Shown here: positions 21,097 to 29,786 of the stretch, piece by piece
How the letters are laid out: every line of letters starts with the position of its first letter
Position numbering within the stretch: position 1 is the stretch's first letter
From: Nonomuraea sp. PA05
GTDB lineage: Bacteria; Actinomycetota; Actinomycetes; Streptosporangiales; Streptosporangiaceae
Assembly: GCF_008086045.1 (NCBI RefSeq)
Contig: NZ_VSEY01000015.1
Span: forward strand, 186,001-250,000
Reading direction: 5' to 3'
Length of the DNA stretch: 64,000 bases
The notes under the pieces: model-generated
What the model was told of the DNA's origin: nothing
The model's input: only the letters and a program-made list of their open reading frames with translations
The model's database searches: none
Made by a program: the position numbers and the translations under genes

Positions 21097-21417
21097 TCAG
21101 ATGCCCGCCGCGACCTTGAGGAGGACGACGCCCGCGATGATCGCCGCGAACGAGCCGAGCTTGGCCGGGGTGATCTTCTCCTTGTAGATGAGGGCGCCGA
21201 GCACGACGGTGCCGATGGAGCCGACGCCCGTCCAGATGGTGTAGCCGACGCCGACGTCGAGGGTCTTGAGTGCCAGGCTGAGCGTGAAGATGCCGCCGGC
21301 GGCCGAGAGCAGGGTGAAGACGGACGGCCAGAGCCGGGTGAAACCCTTGGTGGCGTTGGTGCCGAGCGCGAAGCCGATCTCGAAGACGATCGCGACGGAC
21401 AGGTAGATCCAGGCCAT
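21097..21417 (-). CDS. SMR family small multidrug/cation exporter subunit
   Basis: 106 aa, four predicted membrane helices, ATG after AGGAG. It starts MAWIYLSVAIVFEIGFALG with the membrane-embedded Glu13 required for proton coupling, and has GFTRLWPSV and GYTIWTGVGSIGTV, which place it near the Gdx/SugE side of the family. It is second in a two-gene operon, 37 nt after its paralogue (about 60% identical by eye). A heterodimeric pump like EbrAB/YkkCD is likely but unproven. Confidence 0.88.
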   Translation of the reverse strand: MAWIYLSVAIVFEIGFALGTNATKGFTRLWPSVFTLLSAAGGIFTLSLALKTLDVGVGYTIWTGVGSIGTVVLGALIYKEKITPAKLGSFAAIIAGVVLLKVAAGI

Positions 21418-21454
21418 GATGACGCTCCTGCGGTTCAGACGGGTTCAGACGAGT

Positions 21455-21802
21455 TCAAGCAGCGGCTGAGGGGCGGGCGGAGGACAGGCGGTCGGCGAGT
21501 TTGAGGCCGAGCACGCCGCCGATGATGAGAACGAAGGCCAGTGCCTTCCACACGGTCATCTCCTCACCGAAGATCACAGTGCCAAGCACGACGGTGCCGA
21601 CGGAGCCGATGCCGGTCCAGACGGTGTAGCCGACGCCGACGTCCAGGGTCTTCAGCGCCAGACTCAGGAAGAAGATCCCGCCGGCCGCGGCGCCCGCGGT
21701 GAGCAGGGACGGGCCGAGCCGGGTGAATCCTTCGGTGGCGTTGGTCGCCAGCGCGAAGACGACTTCGAACACTGCCGCGATGAGCAGGTAAATCCAGGCC
21801 AT
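21455..21802 (-). CDS. SMR family small multidrug/cation exporter subunit
   Basis: 115 aa, four predicted membrane helices with a short Ser/Ala-rich tail. ATG after GAGGAGAG. It has MAWIYLLIAAVFEVVFALA with the conserved Glu13, then GFTRLGPSL and GYTVWTGIGSVGTVVLG. The protein is the first gene of an SMR pair and diverges from a MarR regulator over a region with two AT-rich palindromes, so expression is probably MarR-controlled. The substrate is not predictable. Confidence 0.88.
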   Translation of the reverse strand: MAWIYLLIAAVFEVVFALATNATEGFTRLGPSLLTAGAAAGGIFFLSLALKTLDVGVGYTVWTGIGSVGTVVLGTVIFGEEMTVWKALAFVLIIGGVLGLKLADRLSSARPSAAA

Positions 21803-21823
21803 CGGGGGCTCTCCTCAGAAATA

Positions 21824-21875
21824 TGCATGTATATGCAAGCAGTTAGGAACAGCAAGAGAATGTATGTACATGTAT
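21824..21875. promoter_or_regulatory. two AT-rich palindromes between SMR pair and marR gene
   Basis: TGCATGTATATGCA (21824-21837; arms TGCAT/ATGCA) and ATGTATGTACATGTAT (21860-21875; core ATGTACAT) are AT-rich palindromes in a very GC-rich genome, with centres ~37 bp apart. Both contain CATGTAT. They lie where the divergent promoters should be and are the obvious MarR operators. No guanidine riboswitch fold is apparent. Confidence 0.65.
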
Positions 21876-21928
21876 CTTGTTGTCAAGCGGGCACTCGCGA
21901 GAGCACGCCCCAGCACCCGGGAGGCACC

Positions 21929-22390
21929 ATGACCGCCGCACCGCCCGTCTCCGACGTGGCCTCGATGTGGAACCACGTCCTGCTCCTGCACGCCCGCGTG
22001 GAGAGCAGGCTCGGCACGGCCCTTCAGCGGCGGCACGGCATCGGGCTGTCGGAGTACCGTGCGCTCGGCCACCTGGCGGCCGCTCCCCGCAGTGAGCTGC
22101 GCATGCAGGAGCTCGCCGACAGGCTCGGGCTGAACCAGAGCTCGGTGACGCGGCTGGTGGCTCGCCTGAACACGGCCGAGTTCACGTATCGGGATCTGTG
22201 CCCGGATGACAAGCGCGGCGTCTACACGGTGATCACCGAGGCGGGGCGTGATCGGTACGCCGAGGCCAGCCGGACGTACGAGGAGACGTTGCGGGCGGCG
22301 CTGGGTGAGGCGGGACAGGTGGACGCGGCGCTCGCCGCGGCGGTGACGTCCCTGGGCGACAGCTTGGCGAACTCAGGCACGACTCCCTGA
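21929..22390 (+). CDS. MarR family transcriptional regulator
   Basis: 153 aa from the ATG preceded by GGGAGG (MTAAPPVSDVASMWNH); the frame is open 34 codons further up but runs through the operators. The winged helix spans ~45-110: LSEYRALGHLAAAP, LRMQELADRLGLNQSSVTRL (recognition helix) and RDLCPDDKRGVYTVIT (wing). It probably represses the divergent SMR pair and itself, the standard arrangement for MarR-controlled efflux. Confidence 0.88.
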   Translation: MTAAPPVSDVASMWNHVLLLHARVESRLGTALQRRHGIGLSEYRALGHLAAAPRSELRMQELADRLGLNQSSVTRLVARLNTAEFTYRDLCPDDKRGVYTVITEAGRDRYAEASRTYEETLRAALGEAGQVDAALAAAVTSLGDSLANSGTTP

Positions 22391-22414
22391 GGCAGGCTCT
22401 CGTACCATGATTGC

Positions 22415-23563
22415 GTGCAGGGCCTTCTCCGCTCGTTGTGGGACGAGCCCCGTCCGCCCCAGGCGCCGCGCCGGGTGTGGCGCGACTGGGCGCTCGTGGG
22501 GCTGCTCGCCGTCGCCACCCTCCTGGAGGGCGCGCTGCGAACCGACCTCCAGTGGCGCCCCATCTCGGTGATCTTCCCGCTGGTGATGGTGCCGACGCTG
22601 TTATGGCGCCGTACGCGACCGCTGCCCGCCCTGGCGATCCCCGTCGTCGGCTCGGCGCTGGTGCAGCTCGTCACGGGCGCCGATCCGGCCGAGATGACCA
22701 CCTCCGCCTACATCCTGATTCTCCTGTACGCGTTGTCCCGCTGGGGCTCGGGCCGGGAGATCGCCGCCGGGCTGCTGCTGATCACCGTCGCGGTGCTGGC
22801 CGCCGTGGTGACCGGGCACATCAGGGGGCCGGACACCGCCGGCGCGTACGCGGTCGTGCTCGCGGGGGTCGCGCTGGGCGGCACCTTCCGCTACCGGGCC
22901 AGGGCCAGGCTGCGCGAGCTCGACCAGGTCAAGCTGCTCGAACGCGAGCAACTGGCCCGCGACCTGCACGACACCGTGGCCCATCACGTCTCGGCGATGG
23001 CGATCAGGGCCCAGGCGGGCATCGCGACCGCCGCCGCCGACCCGGACGCCGCCGTGGACGCGTTACGGGTGATCGAGGCGGAGGCGTCCCGTACTCTCGC
23101 CGAGATGCGCACCATGGTGCGGGTGCTGCGCCGCGACCACGGCGCGGCGATGCCGGAGCTGGCGCCCAACCCGCACCTCGCCGACCTCCAGCAGCTCGCC
23201 GGACGGGGGCGCGTCGGGCCGGCCGTGGACGTGCGGATCGACGGTGACCTCGACGGCGTGCCCTCGTCCGTCGGAGCCGCCGTCTACCGGATCGCCCAGG
23301 AGTCGGTCACCAACGCCCGGCGGCACGCCCGGCACGCCACCCGGATCGAGGTCAGCGTGGCCGCCGACGACACCGCCGTGCGCCTGCGGGTGAGCGACGA
23401 CGGCGACAGCACGGCGGGGCGTTCCGTCACCTCGCCCGGATACGGGCTGCTCGGCATGATCGAACGTGCCGGGCTGCTCGGCGGTACCTGTGAAGCCGGT
23501 CCCAACCCCGGTCGCGGCTGGACCGTGACCGCCGTACTGCCTCGAACGGGAGCCTCCAGATGA
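22415..23563 (+). CDS. sensor histidine kinase (NarL/DesK type)
   Basis: 382 aa, GTG start. The N-terminal ~150 residues are hydrophobic with several membrane segments (WALVGLLAVATLLEG, ALAIPVVGSALVQLV, ISAGLLLITVAVLAA-like). A HisKA_3 dimerisation helix follows, with the phospho-His in DLHDTVAHHVSAM (~186). The C-terminal HATPase domain contains an N-box (AQESVTNARRHA) and GYGLLGMIERAGLLGG. It has no extracytoplasmic sensor domain, so it probably senses a membrane or wall state. Its TGA overlaps the regulator start, indicating a co-translated pair. Confidence 0.9.
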   Translation: MQGLLRSLWDEPRPPQAPRRVWRDWALVGLLAVATLLEGALRTDLQWRPISVIFPLVMVPTLLWRRTRPLPALAIPVVGSALVQLVTGADPAEMTTSAYILILLYALSRWGSGREIAAGLLLITVAVLAAVVTGHIRGPDTAGAYAVVLAGVALGGTFRYRARARLRELDQVKLLEREQLARDLHDTVAHHVSAMAIRAQAGIATAAADPDAAVDALRVIEAEASRTLAEMRTMVRVLRRDHGAAMPELAPNPHLADLQQLAGRGRVGPAVDVRIDGDLDGVPSSVGAAVYRIAQESVTNARRHARHATRIEVSVAADDTAVRLRVSDDGDSTAGRSVTSPGYGLLGMIERAGLLGGTCEAGPNPGRGWTVTAVLPRTGASR

Positions 23564-24255
23564 CCACAGCACCGGCGGGGCACCCGAGCCAGGGCGAAGC
23601 CATCCGGGTGATCGTCGCCGACGACCAGGAGATCGCCCGCACCGGCCTGCGGATGATCCTCGACGCCCAGCCCGGCATCGAGGTCGTCGCCGAGGCGTCC
23701 GACGGCCACCGCGCCGTCGAGCTGGCCAGGCGGCTGCGCCCTGACGTGTGCCTGTTCGACATCCGCATGCCCCGCTGCGACGGCATCGAGGCCACCCGCT
23801 CCCTGGCGGGCCCCGACGTGGCCGACCCGATGGCCGTGGTCGTCATCACCACGTTCGACCTGGACGAGTACGTCTACGCCGCGCTCAGGGCGGGCGCCCG
23901 CGGTTTCCTGCTGAAGGACGCGGGCCCGCAGCTCCTGTCGCAGGCGGTGCGGGCGGCGGCGGGCGGGGACGCGCTCATCGCCCCGAGCATCACGGCCCGC
24001 CTGCTGTCCGCGTTCGCGGGCACGGACCCGGCCCAGCCGCGCGTCCAGCCGATCGAGCCGCTGACGGAGCGGGAGGAGGAGATCCTGCTCACCGTGGCGC
24101 GGGGGCGGACCAACAGCGAGATCGCCGACGAGCTGCACATCTCGCTGTCCACGGTGAAGAGCCATGTCGCGAGCCTGATGACGAAGCTCGGCGTCCGCAA
24201 CAGGGTCGAGATCGCCATGTGGGCGTACGAGACGAACCGCGTCAAGCCGCGCTGA
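23560..24255 (+). CDS. NarL/LuxR family response regulator
   Basis: 231 aa starting in an ATGA overlap with the kinase gene. The receiver domain spans ~10-125, with the acidic pocket IVADDQE, the phospho-Asp in CLFDIRMP (~67) and the switch lysine in FLLKDAGP. The LuxR HTH spans ~165-225 (LTEREEEILLTVARGRTNSE; STVKSHVASLMTKLGVRNRV). It acts as the transcriptional output of the cognate kinase. The 3' end overlaps the convergent DUF2306 gene by 14 bp. Targets are unknown. Confidence 0.92.
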   Translation: MTTAPAGHPSQGEAIRVIVADDQEIARTGLRMILDAQPGIEVVAEASDGHRAVELARRLRPDVCLFDIRMPRCDGIEATRSLAGPDVADPMAVVVITTFDLDEYVYAALRAGARGFLLKDAGPQLLSQAVRAAAGGDALIAPSITARLLSAFAGTDPAQPRVQPIEPLTEREEEILLTVARGRTNSEIADELHISLSTVKSHVASLMTKLGVRNRVEIAMWAYETNRVKPR

Positions 24256-24892
24256 CCCGCCACCCCCGCCGCCGGATGATCACCTCGGCCACGACGGCGT
24301 TGATGGCCCAGCCCGCGCCCAGCAGCATCGCCCGGGTGAAGTGATCGGGCTCCCCCGCGGCCCCGATCCACACCGCCTGGGTGAAGGCCTGCGTGCCCGC
24401 CCCGAGCCCCATGGCGTACGCGCGCATCATCCAGGCACGATGCCGCCGCACGTCCCGCCGGCGGATGGCGGCGAGGCCGAGCACCAGGGAGCCGAGCATG
24501 ACCGTCCCTGCCACCCACCGGAACACCCCCACCAGCCCTTCGTCACCGGGCGGCAGCTCGGCGAAGGCGGTCATCCACAACCCGGACCCCGCCGCCACCA
24601 GCCCGAACCCGACCAGCACCCGCCCCGCCGCCCGGTGCCACGCGCGCCGGCGCCGCCGGAACCGGGGCGCGAACTGGAAGGCGCCCACCACGCTGTAGAC
24701 GGTCACGGCCACGATGTGCGCGACGATCGGCCCTGGCGAGGCGAAGAACCGGCTGTTGGCGGCCGTGATCTCGGCGCCCCCGGCCAGCTCGGTGAGGCGG
24801 ACGCCGCCCGCCAGCACGGGGACGAGGCTGAGCAGGATCAGCCCGGCCGGCACGAGCCAGCTCGTCCTGGGGGCTGCGAGGTCGTTGGACAT
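24242..24892 (-). CDS. DUF2306-type integral membrane protein
   Basis: 216 aa from the ATG giving MSNDLAAPRTSWLVP; an open extension upstream is unlikely. About six hydrophobic segments alternate with Arg-rich loops (APRFRRRRRAWHRAAGRV; RRRDVRRHRAWMMRAYAMG). The conserved His residues of these loops and the FFASPGPIVAHIV segment match the DUF2306 family of unknown function. It diverges from the MDR oxidoreductase gene with 157 bp between starts. Confidence 0.75.
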   Translation of the reverse strand: MSNDLAAPRTSWLVPAGLILLSLVPVLAGGVRLTELAGGAEITAANSRFFASPGPIVAHIVAVTVYSVVGAFQFAPRFRRRRRAWHRAAGRVLVGFGLVAAGSGLWMTAFAELPPGDEGLVGVFRWVAGTVMLGSLVLGLAAIRRRDVRRHRAWMMRAYAMGLGAGTQAFTQAVWIGAAGEPDHFTRAMLLGAGWAINAVVAEVIIRRRGWRVSAA

Positions 24893-25049
24893 GCCCCGAT
24901 GGTGACCGCCTGGGCCGCCCCCGCTCATCGCCCTGACGGCCCGTCCTGGATGAGCCGTTCGGCCAGTCCGGAGATCGTACTTTCGACCGTTGAGCCTTCC
25001 CGCAGGTCGCTCGCACACTGAGGCCCATCGACCCCGGAAGGAGACCCCG

Positions 25050-26039
25050 ATGAAGGCCTACGTTCTCAGCTCGTACGGCTCCCCCGACGCCCTGGAGCTC
25101 AAGCACCTCGACAAGCCCGTCCCCGGCCCCGGCGAGGTGCTGGTGCGGGTGCGCGCCGCCTCCGTCCAGCCCGCGGACTGGCACCTGATGCGCGGCGAGC
25201 CGTTCATCTCCCGGCTCATGCCTGGCCCCCTGGGGCTGCGCCGCCCCAGGATCACCATCCTGGGCGCGGACGTGGCCGGGGAGGTGGAGGCGGTCGGTCC
25301 TGGCGTGACGGGGTTCGGGCCTGGCGACGAGGTGTTCGCGATGGCGGCCGGGGGCGGCGGGTTCGCCGAGTACGTGTGCGTCCCGGAGACGGAGCTCGCG
25401 CCGAAGCCCGCCAAGCTGTCGTTCGAGGAGGCGGCGGCCGTGCCGCTGGCCGCCTGCACCGCCCTGCTGGCCCTGCGCGACCAGGGCGGGGTCCGGCCGG
25501 GCAGCCGGGTGCTGGTCAACGGGGCGTCGGGCGGCGTGGGCACGTTCGCGGTGCAGATCGCCAAGGCGTACGGGGCCCACGTCACGGGCGTGTGCAGCAC
25601 CCGCAACCTGGACCTGGTGCGCTCGCTCGGCGCTGACGAGGTCTTCGACCGCACGAAGGAGGACTTCACCCGCAGCGGCCAGGTCTACGACGTGCTCCTC
25701 TACGTCGCGGGCAACCGCTCGTTCGCGCAGTGCCGCAGGGTGATGACGCGCAAGGGCGTCTGCGTCCTGATCGGCGGCGCGGCGAGTCGCTGGCTGCAGC
25801 CCGCCGGCCACGTCTTCGGGACGCTCGCCGCGTCGGCGTTCGTCTCCCAGAAGGCGGTTCTCACGGACGTGCTCAGCGCCAAGGGGAACCGGCGGAACCT
25901 GGAGGAGCTGTCCGGGCTCGTCGAGGACGGGAAGCTGATGCCGGTGATGGACCGGGTCTACGACTTCGCGGAGCTGCGGGCGGCGGTCAGGTACCAGGAG
26001 GAGGGACACGCCCCTGGGAAGGTCGTCGTCCGGGTGTGA
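25050..26039 (+). CDS. zinc-independent MDR quinone oxidoreductase-like protein
   Basis: 329 aa, ATG after GGAAGGAG. It has a GroES-like N-terminal half (GEVLVRVRAASVQPADWHL) and a Rossmann half with the NADPH-binding stretch VNGASGGVGTFAVQIAKAYG. It lacks the structural-zinc cysteine cluster of alcohol dehydrogenases, which places it among quinone oxidoreductase/enoyl reductase-like MDR proteins. It probably reduces an electrophilic small molecule with NADPH; the substrate is unknown. Confidence 0.85.
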   Translation: MKAYVLSSYGSPDALELKHLDKPVPGPGEVLVRVRAASVQPADWHLMRGEPFISRLMPGPLGLRRPRITILGADVAGEVEAVGPGVTGFGPGDEVFAMAAGGGGFAEYVCVPETELAPKPAKLSFEEAAAVPLAACTALLALRDQGGVRPGSRVLVNGASGGVGTFAVQIAKAYGAHVTGVCSTRNLDLVRSLGADEVFDRTKEDFTRSGQVYDVLLYVAGNRSFAQCRRVMTRKGVCVLIGGAASRWLQPAGHVFGTLAASAFVSQKAVLTDVLSAKGNRRNLEELSGLVEDGKLMPVMDRVYDFAELRAAVRYQEEGHAPGKVVVRV

Positions 26040-26045
26040 GCGGGG

Positions 26046-27485
26046 TCAGGCGTACAGGTCCTCGATGGTGACCAGCCGGGCGTCTCTGGGGAGGTCCCCT
26101 TGGAAGCCGGCGCCGGTGTAGCAGGTGAGGATCGTATCCTTGGTGTCGTATCCCTTCACGGACAGCAGATCCCTGGCCCGGCGGAGCCGGTCCACATGGC
26201 CCGCGTTCATGGCCTTGTCCCACTTGACCTCGCCCAGCGACAACACCCGGCGTGGCCGGCCGTGCTCCTCCCTGGCCAGCACGGCCACATCCACCTCGAT
26301 CTGCGTACGGTTGTGGGGGTCCGCCACCGTGCCGGCGGCCACCTCGCTGGGCAGCTCACCGAACACGTCCGCGTCCACCGTCCACACCCACTCCCGGCAC
26401 AGGGCCTCGAAGTGCGGCCCCACCACCTGGGACAGGAAGGTCGCACGGGAGTCGCGCCAGGCGGCTTCCTGCTGACCGCGTTCGAGCCGCGTCCACTCAC
26501 GGCGCATCACGGCCTCGTAGAAGACGATCAGCGGCTCGCTGATGCGGAAGAGCGACTTTCCCCTTCTGAACGCGTCCGCCTCGCGGGTGATCAGCTGCGA
26601 GTCCTCCAGCACGGTCAGCGGATGGCCGATGTCCGGAGACTTGCGTCCGATGTGATTCGCTATCCCGCCACGCGTGGCGTTGCCGGAGGCGATGGCGTCG
26701 AGCACCGCGTGATAGATGGCCGTCTCACGGATGTCCGCCTCCTCCGCCAGGAGGTAGCGGGCCTCACGGAAGATCGGGATCTGCGGGTTGAGTACGGTAC
26801 GCACCACCCAGTCGTCGAAGTCGTCCACGGACTGCGGCGTGTCATGTGCCACGAATTCCCGCCGATAGGCAGGTGTGCCTCCGACGATCGCATGGACGAG
26901 CGCCGCGAGACGGGGGTCATCGATGCCCCAGAACCTGGCCGCGGCCCGGTAGTCCAGCGGCTTCACCACCAGTTCCAGGCTCGCCCGGCCTCGCAGGGGC
27001 GCGTTGCCCGCCAGCAGCCGGCCCATCACCCCCATGGCCGATCCGCACAACAGCAACCGCGACTTCGCACCTCTCGCATAGCCACGTGGGTCCAGGGCGA
27101 GCTGGAACACCGACGCCAGTGATGGAGACGCCTTGGTCAGGTAGGGGAACTCGTCGATCACGATGAGCCCCTCCGGCACGTCGATGTACAGCCGTTCCAG
27201 CGCCTCGTGCCAATCGGCGAACGCGTACCGCCCGCCTCCGGTCTGCGCGGCCAGCGCCCGTCCGAACCGGGCCAACGCCTGGTGCTCCGTCTCGTCTGTC
27301 GCGGCGAAGAAGAACCCGCCGACCATCTTGACCAGCTCGTTCAGGAGAAGCGTCTTGCCCTGTCTGCGCCTGCCGCTCACGATGGCGAGCCGCGCGTCCG
27401 GGCATGGAGAGGTCGCAAATCGCACCAGACCCGCCCATTCACGATCACGCTCGAAGACATGCGCGGGTTTGGCCATGCATCTCAT
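26046..27485 (-). CDS. AAA ATPase with DUF234 / PD-(D/E)XK-like C-terminus
   Basis: 479 aa (or 476 from the next ATG, MAKPAHVF). The P-loop is SGRRRQGKT (~37-45), the Walker B IVIDEFPYL (~112), and the sensor region LLCGSAMGVM. A winged-helix segment follows (ATRGGIANHIGRKS; VLEDSQLITRE). The C-terminal ~130 residues carry a restriction-like core (QIEVDVAVL, SLGEVKW), typical of archaeal-type DUF234 ATPases. Such proteins are often found in mobile or stress-associated settings; the role is unknown. A perfect hairpin abuts the start codon (27486-27507). Confidence 0.82.
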   Translation of the reverse strand: MRCMAKPAHVFERDREWAGLVRFATSPCPDARLAIVSGRRRQGKTLLLNELVKMVGGFFFAATDETEHQALARFGRALAAQTGGGRYAFADWHEALERLYIDVPEGLIVIDEFPYLTKASPSLASVFQLALDPRGYARGAKSRLLLCGSAMGVMGRLLAGNAPLRGRASLELVVKPLDYRAAARFWGIDDPRLAALVHAIVGGTPAYRREFVAHDTPQSVDDFDDWVVRTVLNPQIPIFREARYLLAEEADIRETAIYHAVLDAIASGNATRGGIANHIGRKSPDIGHPLTVLEDSQLITREADAFRRGKSLFRISEPLIVFYEAVMRREWTRLERGQQEAAWRDSRATFLSQVVGPHFEALCREWVWTVDADVFGELPSEVAAGTVADPHNRTQIEVDVAVLAREEHGRPRRVLSLGEVKWDKAMNAGHVDRLRRARDLLSVKGYDTKDTILTCYTGAGFQGDLPRDARLVTIEDLYA

Positions 27486-27507
27486 GCAGGAGGTCTACAC
27501 CTCCTGC
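27486..27507 (-). promoter_or_regulatory. ribosome-site-containing hairpin abutting ATPase start
   Basis: GCAGGAGGT and ACCTCCTGC form a perfect 9-bp inverted repeat with a 4-nt loop whose base touches the ATG at 27485. On the transcribed (-) strand the upstream arm is an ideal Shine-Dalgarno sequence (AGGAGGT), so pairing would hide it. The 14-nt spacing to the first ATG is long when unfolded. A translational switch is possible; chance cannot be excluded. Confidence 0.45.
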
Positions 27508-27556
27508 CCGAACGGTCTCAGGCGCTTTTCCATTTGTGTCGCTTAGGGTGGCTTCT

Positions 27557-29254
27557 ATGGACGCAGGCAAGGCGATCATCGAAACCGTCGAAAAGCTCCG
27601 CCAGCGGCGCACGGCCCCGCTCATCCTGGAGCTCGATCTCACCGAGGGCCTCACCGAGGGCCCGCCGGCGGATCCGCTCGCCGCGGTGCTGTCCATGCGC
27701 AAGACGCGCCTGGCCGACGTCCTGTCCGGGCTGAAGCGGGCCAGGCAGGACCCCAGGGTCAAGGCGCTGGTGGTGAAGATCGGCGGGCAGCCGCTGGGGC
27801 TGGCGATGGTGCAGGAGCTGCGCCAGGCCGTGATCCACTTCAGGGCTTCCGGCAAGCTGACCGTCGCGTTCTCCGAGACGTTCGGGGAGTTCGGCGGCGG
27901 GACGGTGCCGTACTACCTGGCGACCGCCTTCGAGCGGCTCTACCTGCAGCCCAGCGGCGACGTCGGGCTGACCGGGGTGGCGCTGGAGCAGCGTTTCGTC
28001 AAGGGGGCGCTGAGCAAGCTGGGCGTCGGGTTCGAGGCCGGGCAGCGGCACGAGTACAAGACGGCGCCCAACATGTTCACGCAGGACCACATGACGGAGC
28101 CGCACCGGGAGTCCATGGCGCGCATCGTCGAGTCGGTCACCGAGGGGCTCGTGGCGGGCATCGCCGACGGCCGGCGGCTGGACCCCGGCAAGGTGCGGGA
28201 GCTGATCGACCGCGGCCCGTTCACCGCGTCGGAGGCGCAGGAGGCCGGGCTGGTCGACGGGCTGGCCTACCGGGACGAGGTGTACGACGAGCTCAAGCGG
28301 TCGGCGGGCGAGGACGCCCATCTGCTGTACGTCTCCCGCTACGCCAGGGGCGCGGCCGTCCGCAAGCTGCCGCATCCGATGGCCGACGCGGTCGCGCTGG
28401 TCCACGCCACCGGCATGATCAGGACCGGCCGCAGCGGCCGTAGCCCGCTGGGCGGTGGCGGCGCGATGGGGTCCGACACGATCAGCGCGGCGCTGCGCGC
28501 GGCCAGGCGCGACGACCACGTCAAGGCGGTCGTGTTCCGGGTGGACAGCCCCGGCGGCTCGTACGTGGCCAGCGACACCGTCTGGCGCGAGGTGACGCTG
28601 ACGCGCAAGGTCAAGCCGGTGATCGTGTCCATGGGCGACCTGGCGGCCTCCGGCGGCTACTTCATCGCGATGGCGGCCGACGTGATCGTGGCGCAGCCCG
28701 GCACGCTGACCGGCTCGATCGGCGTGTACGGCGGCAAGCCCGTCTTCTCGGAGCTGCTGGAGAAAGCCGGGGTCAGCTCGGAGCTGGTGGCCGAGGGCGC
28801 CAACGCCGGCATGTTCTCCACCTCGCGGAGTTTCTCCCCGGAGCAGTGGGAGCGCATCAACGCCTGGCTGGACCGCATCTACGACGACTTCGTGGGCAAG
28901 GTGGCGCAGAGCCGCGACCTGTCCCGCGAGCGGACGCACGAGCTGGCCCGCGGCCGGGTCTGGACGGGCGCCGACGCGCGGGCGAGCGGCCTGGTGGACG
29001 AGCTGGGCGGCCTGGAGGACGCGCTGGCGATGGCCAGGAAGCGCGCGGGGCTGGCGGACGACGCCCCGGTGCGCACCTATCCGCGGCTCAACCCGCTGGA
29101 GCGGCTGCGCGGGCCGGATTCGAGCGAGGACAAGTCGGCGGCGCTGGCCAGGATCCGGATGGACGCCTGGGGGCCGCTCGCCCGGCTGTCGGCCGAGCTG
29201 GGGCTGCCCGCGGTGGGGCCGCTGATCCTGCCCGGCTGGTACACCATCCGCTGA
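27557..29254 (+). CDS. sppA: S49 signal peptide peptidase SppA (long, two-domain form)
   Basis: 565 aa from the ATG giving MDAGKAIIETVEKL. Two S49 domains are present, as in the E. coli 67-kDa form. The catalytic Lys is in the N-terminal domain (GQRHEYKTAPNMF, ~170) and the catalytic Ser in the C-terminal domain (MGDLAASGGYFIAMAAD, ~365). It has no obvious N-terminal membrane anchor, unlike E. coli SppA, so it may be cytosolic or peripherally membrane-bound. It degrades cleaved signal peptides or other membrane-released peptides. The 3' end faces the flavin reductase gene 12 bp away. Confidence 0.88.
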   Translation: MDAGKAIIETVEKLRQRRTAPLILELDLTEGLTEGPPADPLAAVLSMRKTRLADVLSGLKRARQDPRVKALVVKIGGQPLGLAMVQELRQAVIHFRASGKLTVAFSETFGEFGGGTVPYYLATAFERLYLQPSGDVGLTGVALEQRFVKGALSKLGVGFEAGQRHEYKTAPNMFTQDHMTEPHRESMARIVESVTEGLVAGIADGRRLDPGKVRELIDRGPFTASEAQEAGLVDGLAYRDEVYDELKRSAGEDAHLLYVSRYARGAAVRKLPHPMADAVALVHATGMIRTGRSGRSPLGGGGAMGSDTISAALRAARRDDHVKAVVFRVDSPGGSYVASDTVWREVTLTRKVKPVIVSMGDLAASGGYFIAMAADVIVAQPGTLTGSIGVYGGKPVFSELLEKAGVSSELVAEGANAGMFSTSRSFSPEQWERINAWLDRIYDDFVGKVAQSRDLSRERTHELARGRVWTGADARASGLVDELGGLEDALAMARKRAGLADDAPVRTYPRLNPLERLRGPDSSEDKSAALARIRMDAWGPLARLSAELGLPAVGPLILPGWYTIR

Positions 29255-29266
29255 CCGGCGTCGGGG

Positions 29267-29746
29267 TCAGGCCGGGCGGTAGCGTCCGCGCAGGCGCACC
29301 AGCGGCGCCAGGGCCGTCTCCACGTAGTCGACGGCCAGCACGGCGGCGATGAAGATCGTGTGGTCTCCGGCCGGCACCACCTTGGTGGTCTCGGCCTCGA
29401 TCGCGGCCACCCCGCCCTCGATCACGAGCGCCTGCGTGTGCTCTCCCCGGTGGTGCGGGGTGCCCGCCACCAGCAGCCGCGCGCTGGGCCGTCCGGCGGT
29501 GGCGAAGCGGCTGGCGACGGCGGCCTGCCCCGACGACAGCAGGGAGGCCGCCCAGCGGTCCTGCCGGAGCAGGACCTCGGTGAGGTAGCCGCTGCCGGCC
29601 AGGCTCACCAGCACCAGCGGCGGCTCCAGGGAGACGGACATCAGCGCCGACACGGTGGTGCCGAGGTCGTCGCGGCCGTCGCGCGCGGTCACGACCGCCA
29701 CGCCGGCCGCGAGCTGCGCCATCGCCTCCGTGAACAGCTCGCTCAC
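29267..29746 (-). CDS. flavin reductase-like (FMN-binding split-barrel) protein
   Basis: 159 aa. It has the flavin reductase domain signature, AMAQLAAGVAVVTARDGRDD, GTTVSALMSVSLEPPLVLVS, then SLLSSGQAAVASRFA and the late GDHTIFIAAVLAVDY. These proteins supply reduced FMN/FAD to monooxygenases. It follows the substrate-binding-protein gene of the ABC importer by 40 bp on the same strand and may be the last gene of that operon, although a functional link is not obvious. Confidence 0.85.
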   Translation of the reverse strand: MSELFTEAMAQLAAGVAVVTARDGRDDLGTTVSALMSVSLEPPLVLVSLAGSGYLTEVLLRQDRWAASLLSSGQAAVASRFATAGRPSARLLVAGTPHHRGEHTQALVIEGGVAAIEAETTKVVPAGDHTIFIAAVLAVDYVETALAPLVRLRGRYRPA

Positions 29747-29786
29747 CGCGCGGGCCCCCGCGTTCCGGGGGCCCGTGTGGCGCAGG

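Noticed and set aside
21803..21928. Guanidine (ykkC) riboswitch before the SMR pair
   Set aside because: No conserved ACGR-type pairing elements are visible; the region is short and occupied by two AT-rich palindromes beside a marR gene.
24893..25049. KstR or GntR-type operator before the MDR oxidoreductase
   Set aside because: No palindrome matching either consensus was found in the 157-bp divergent region.
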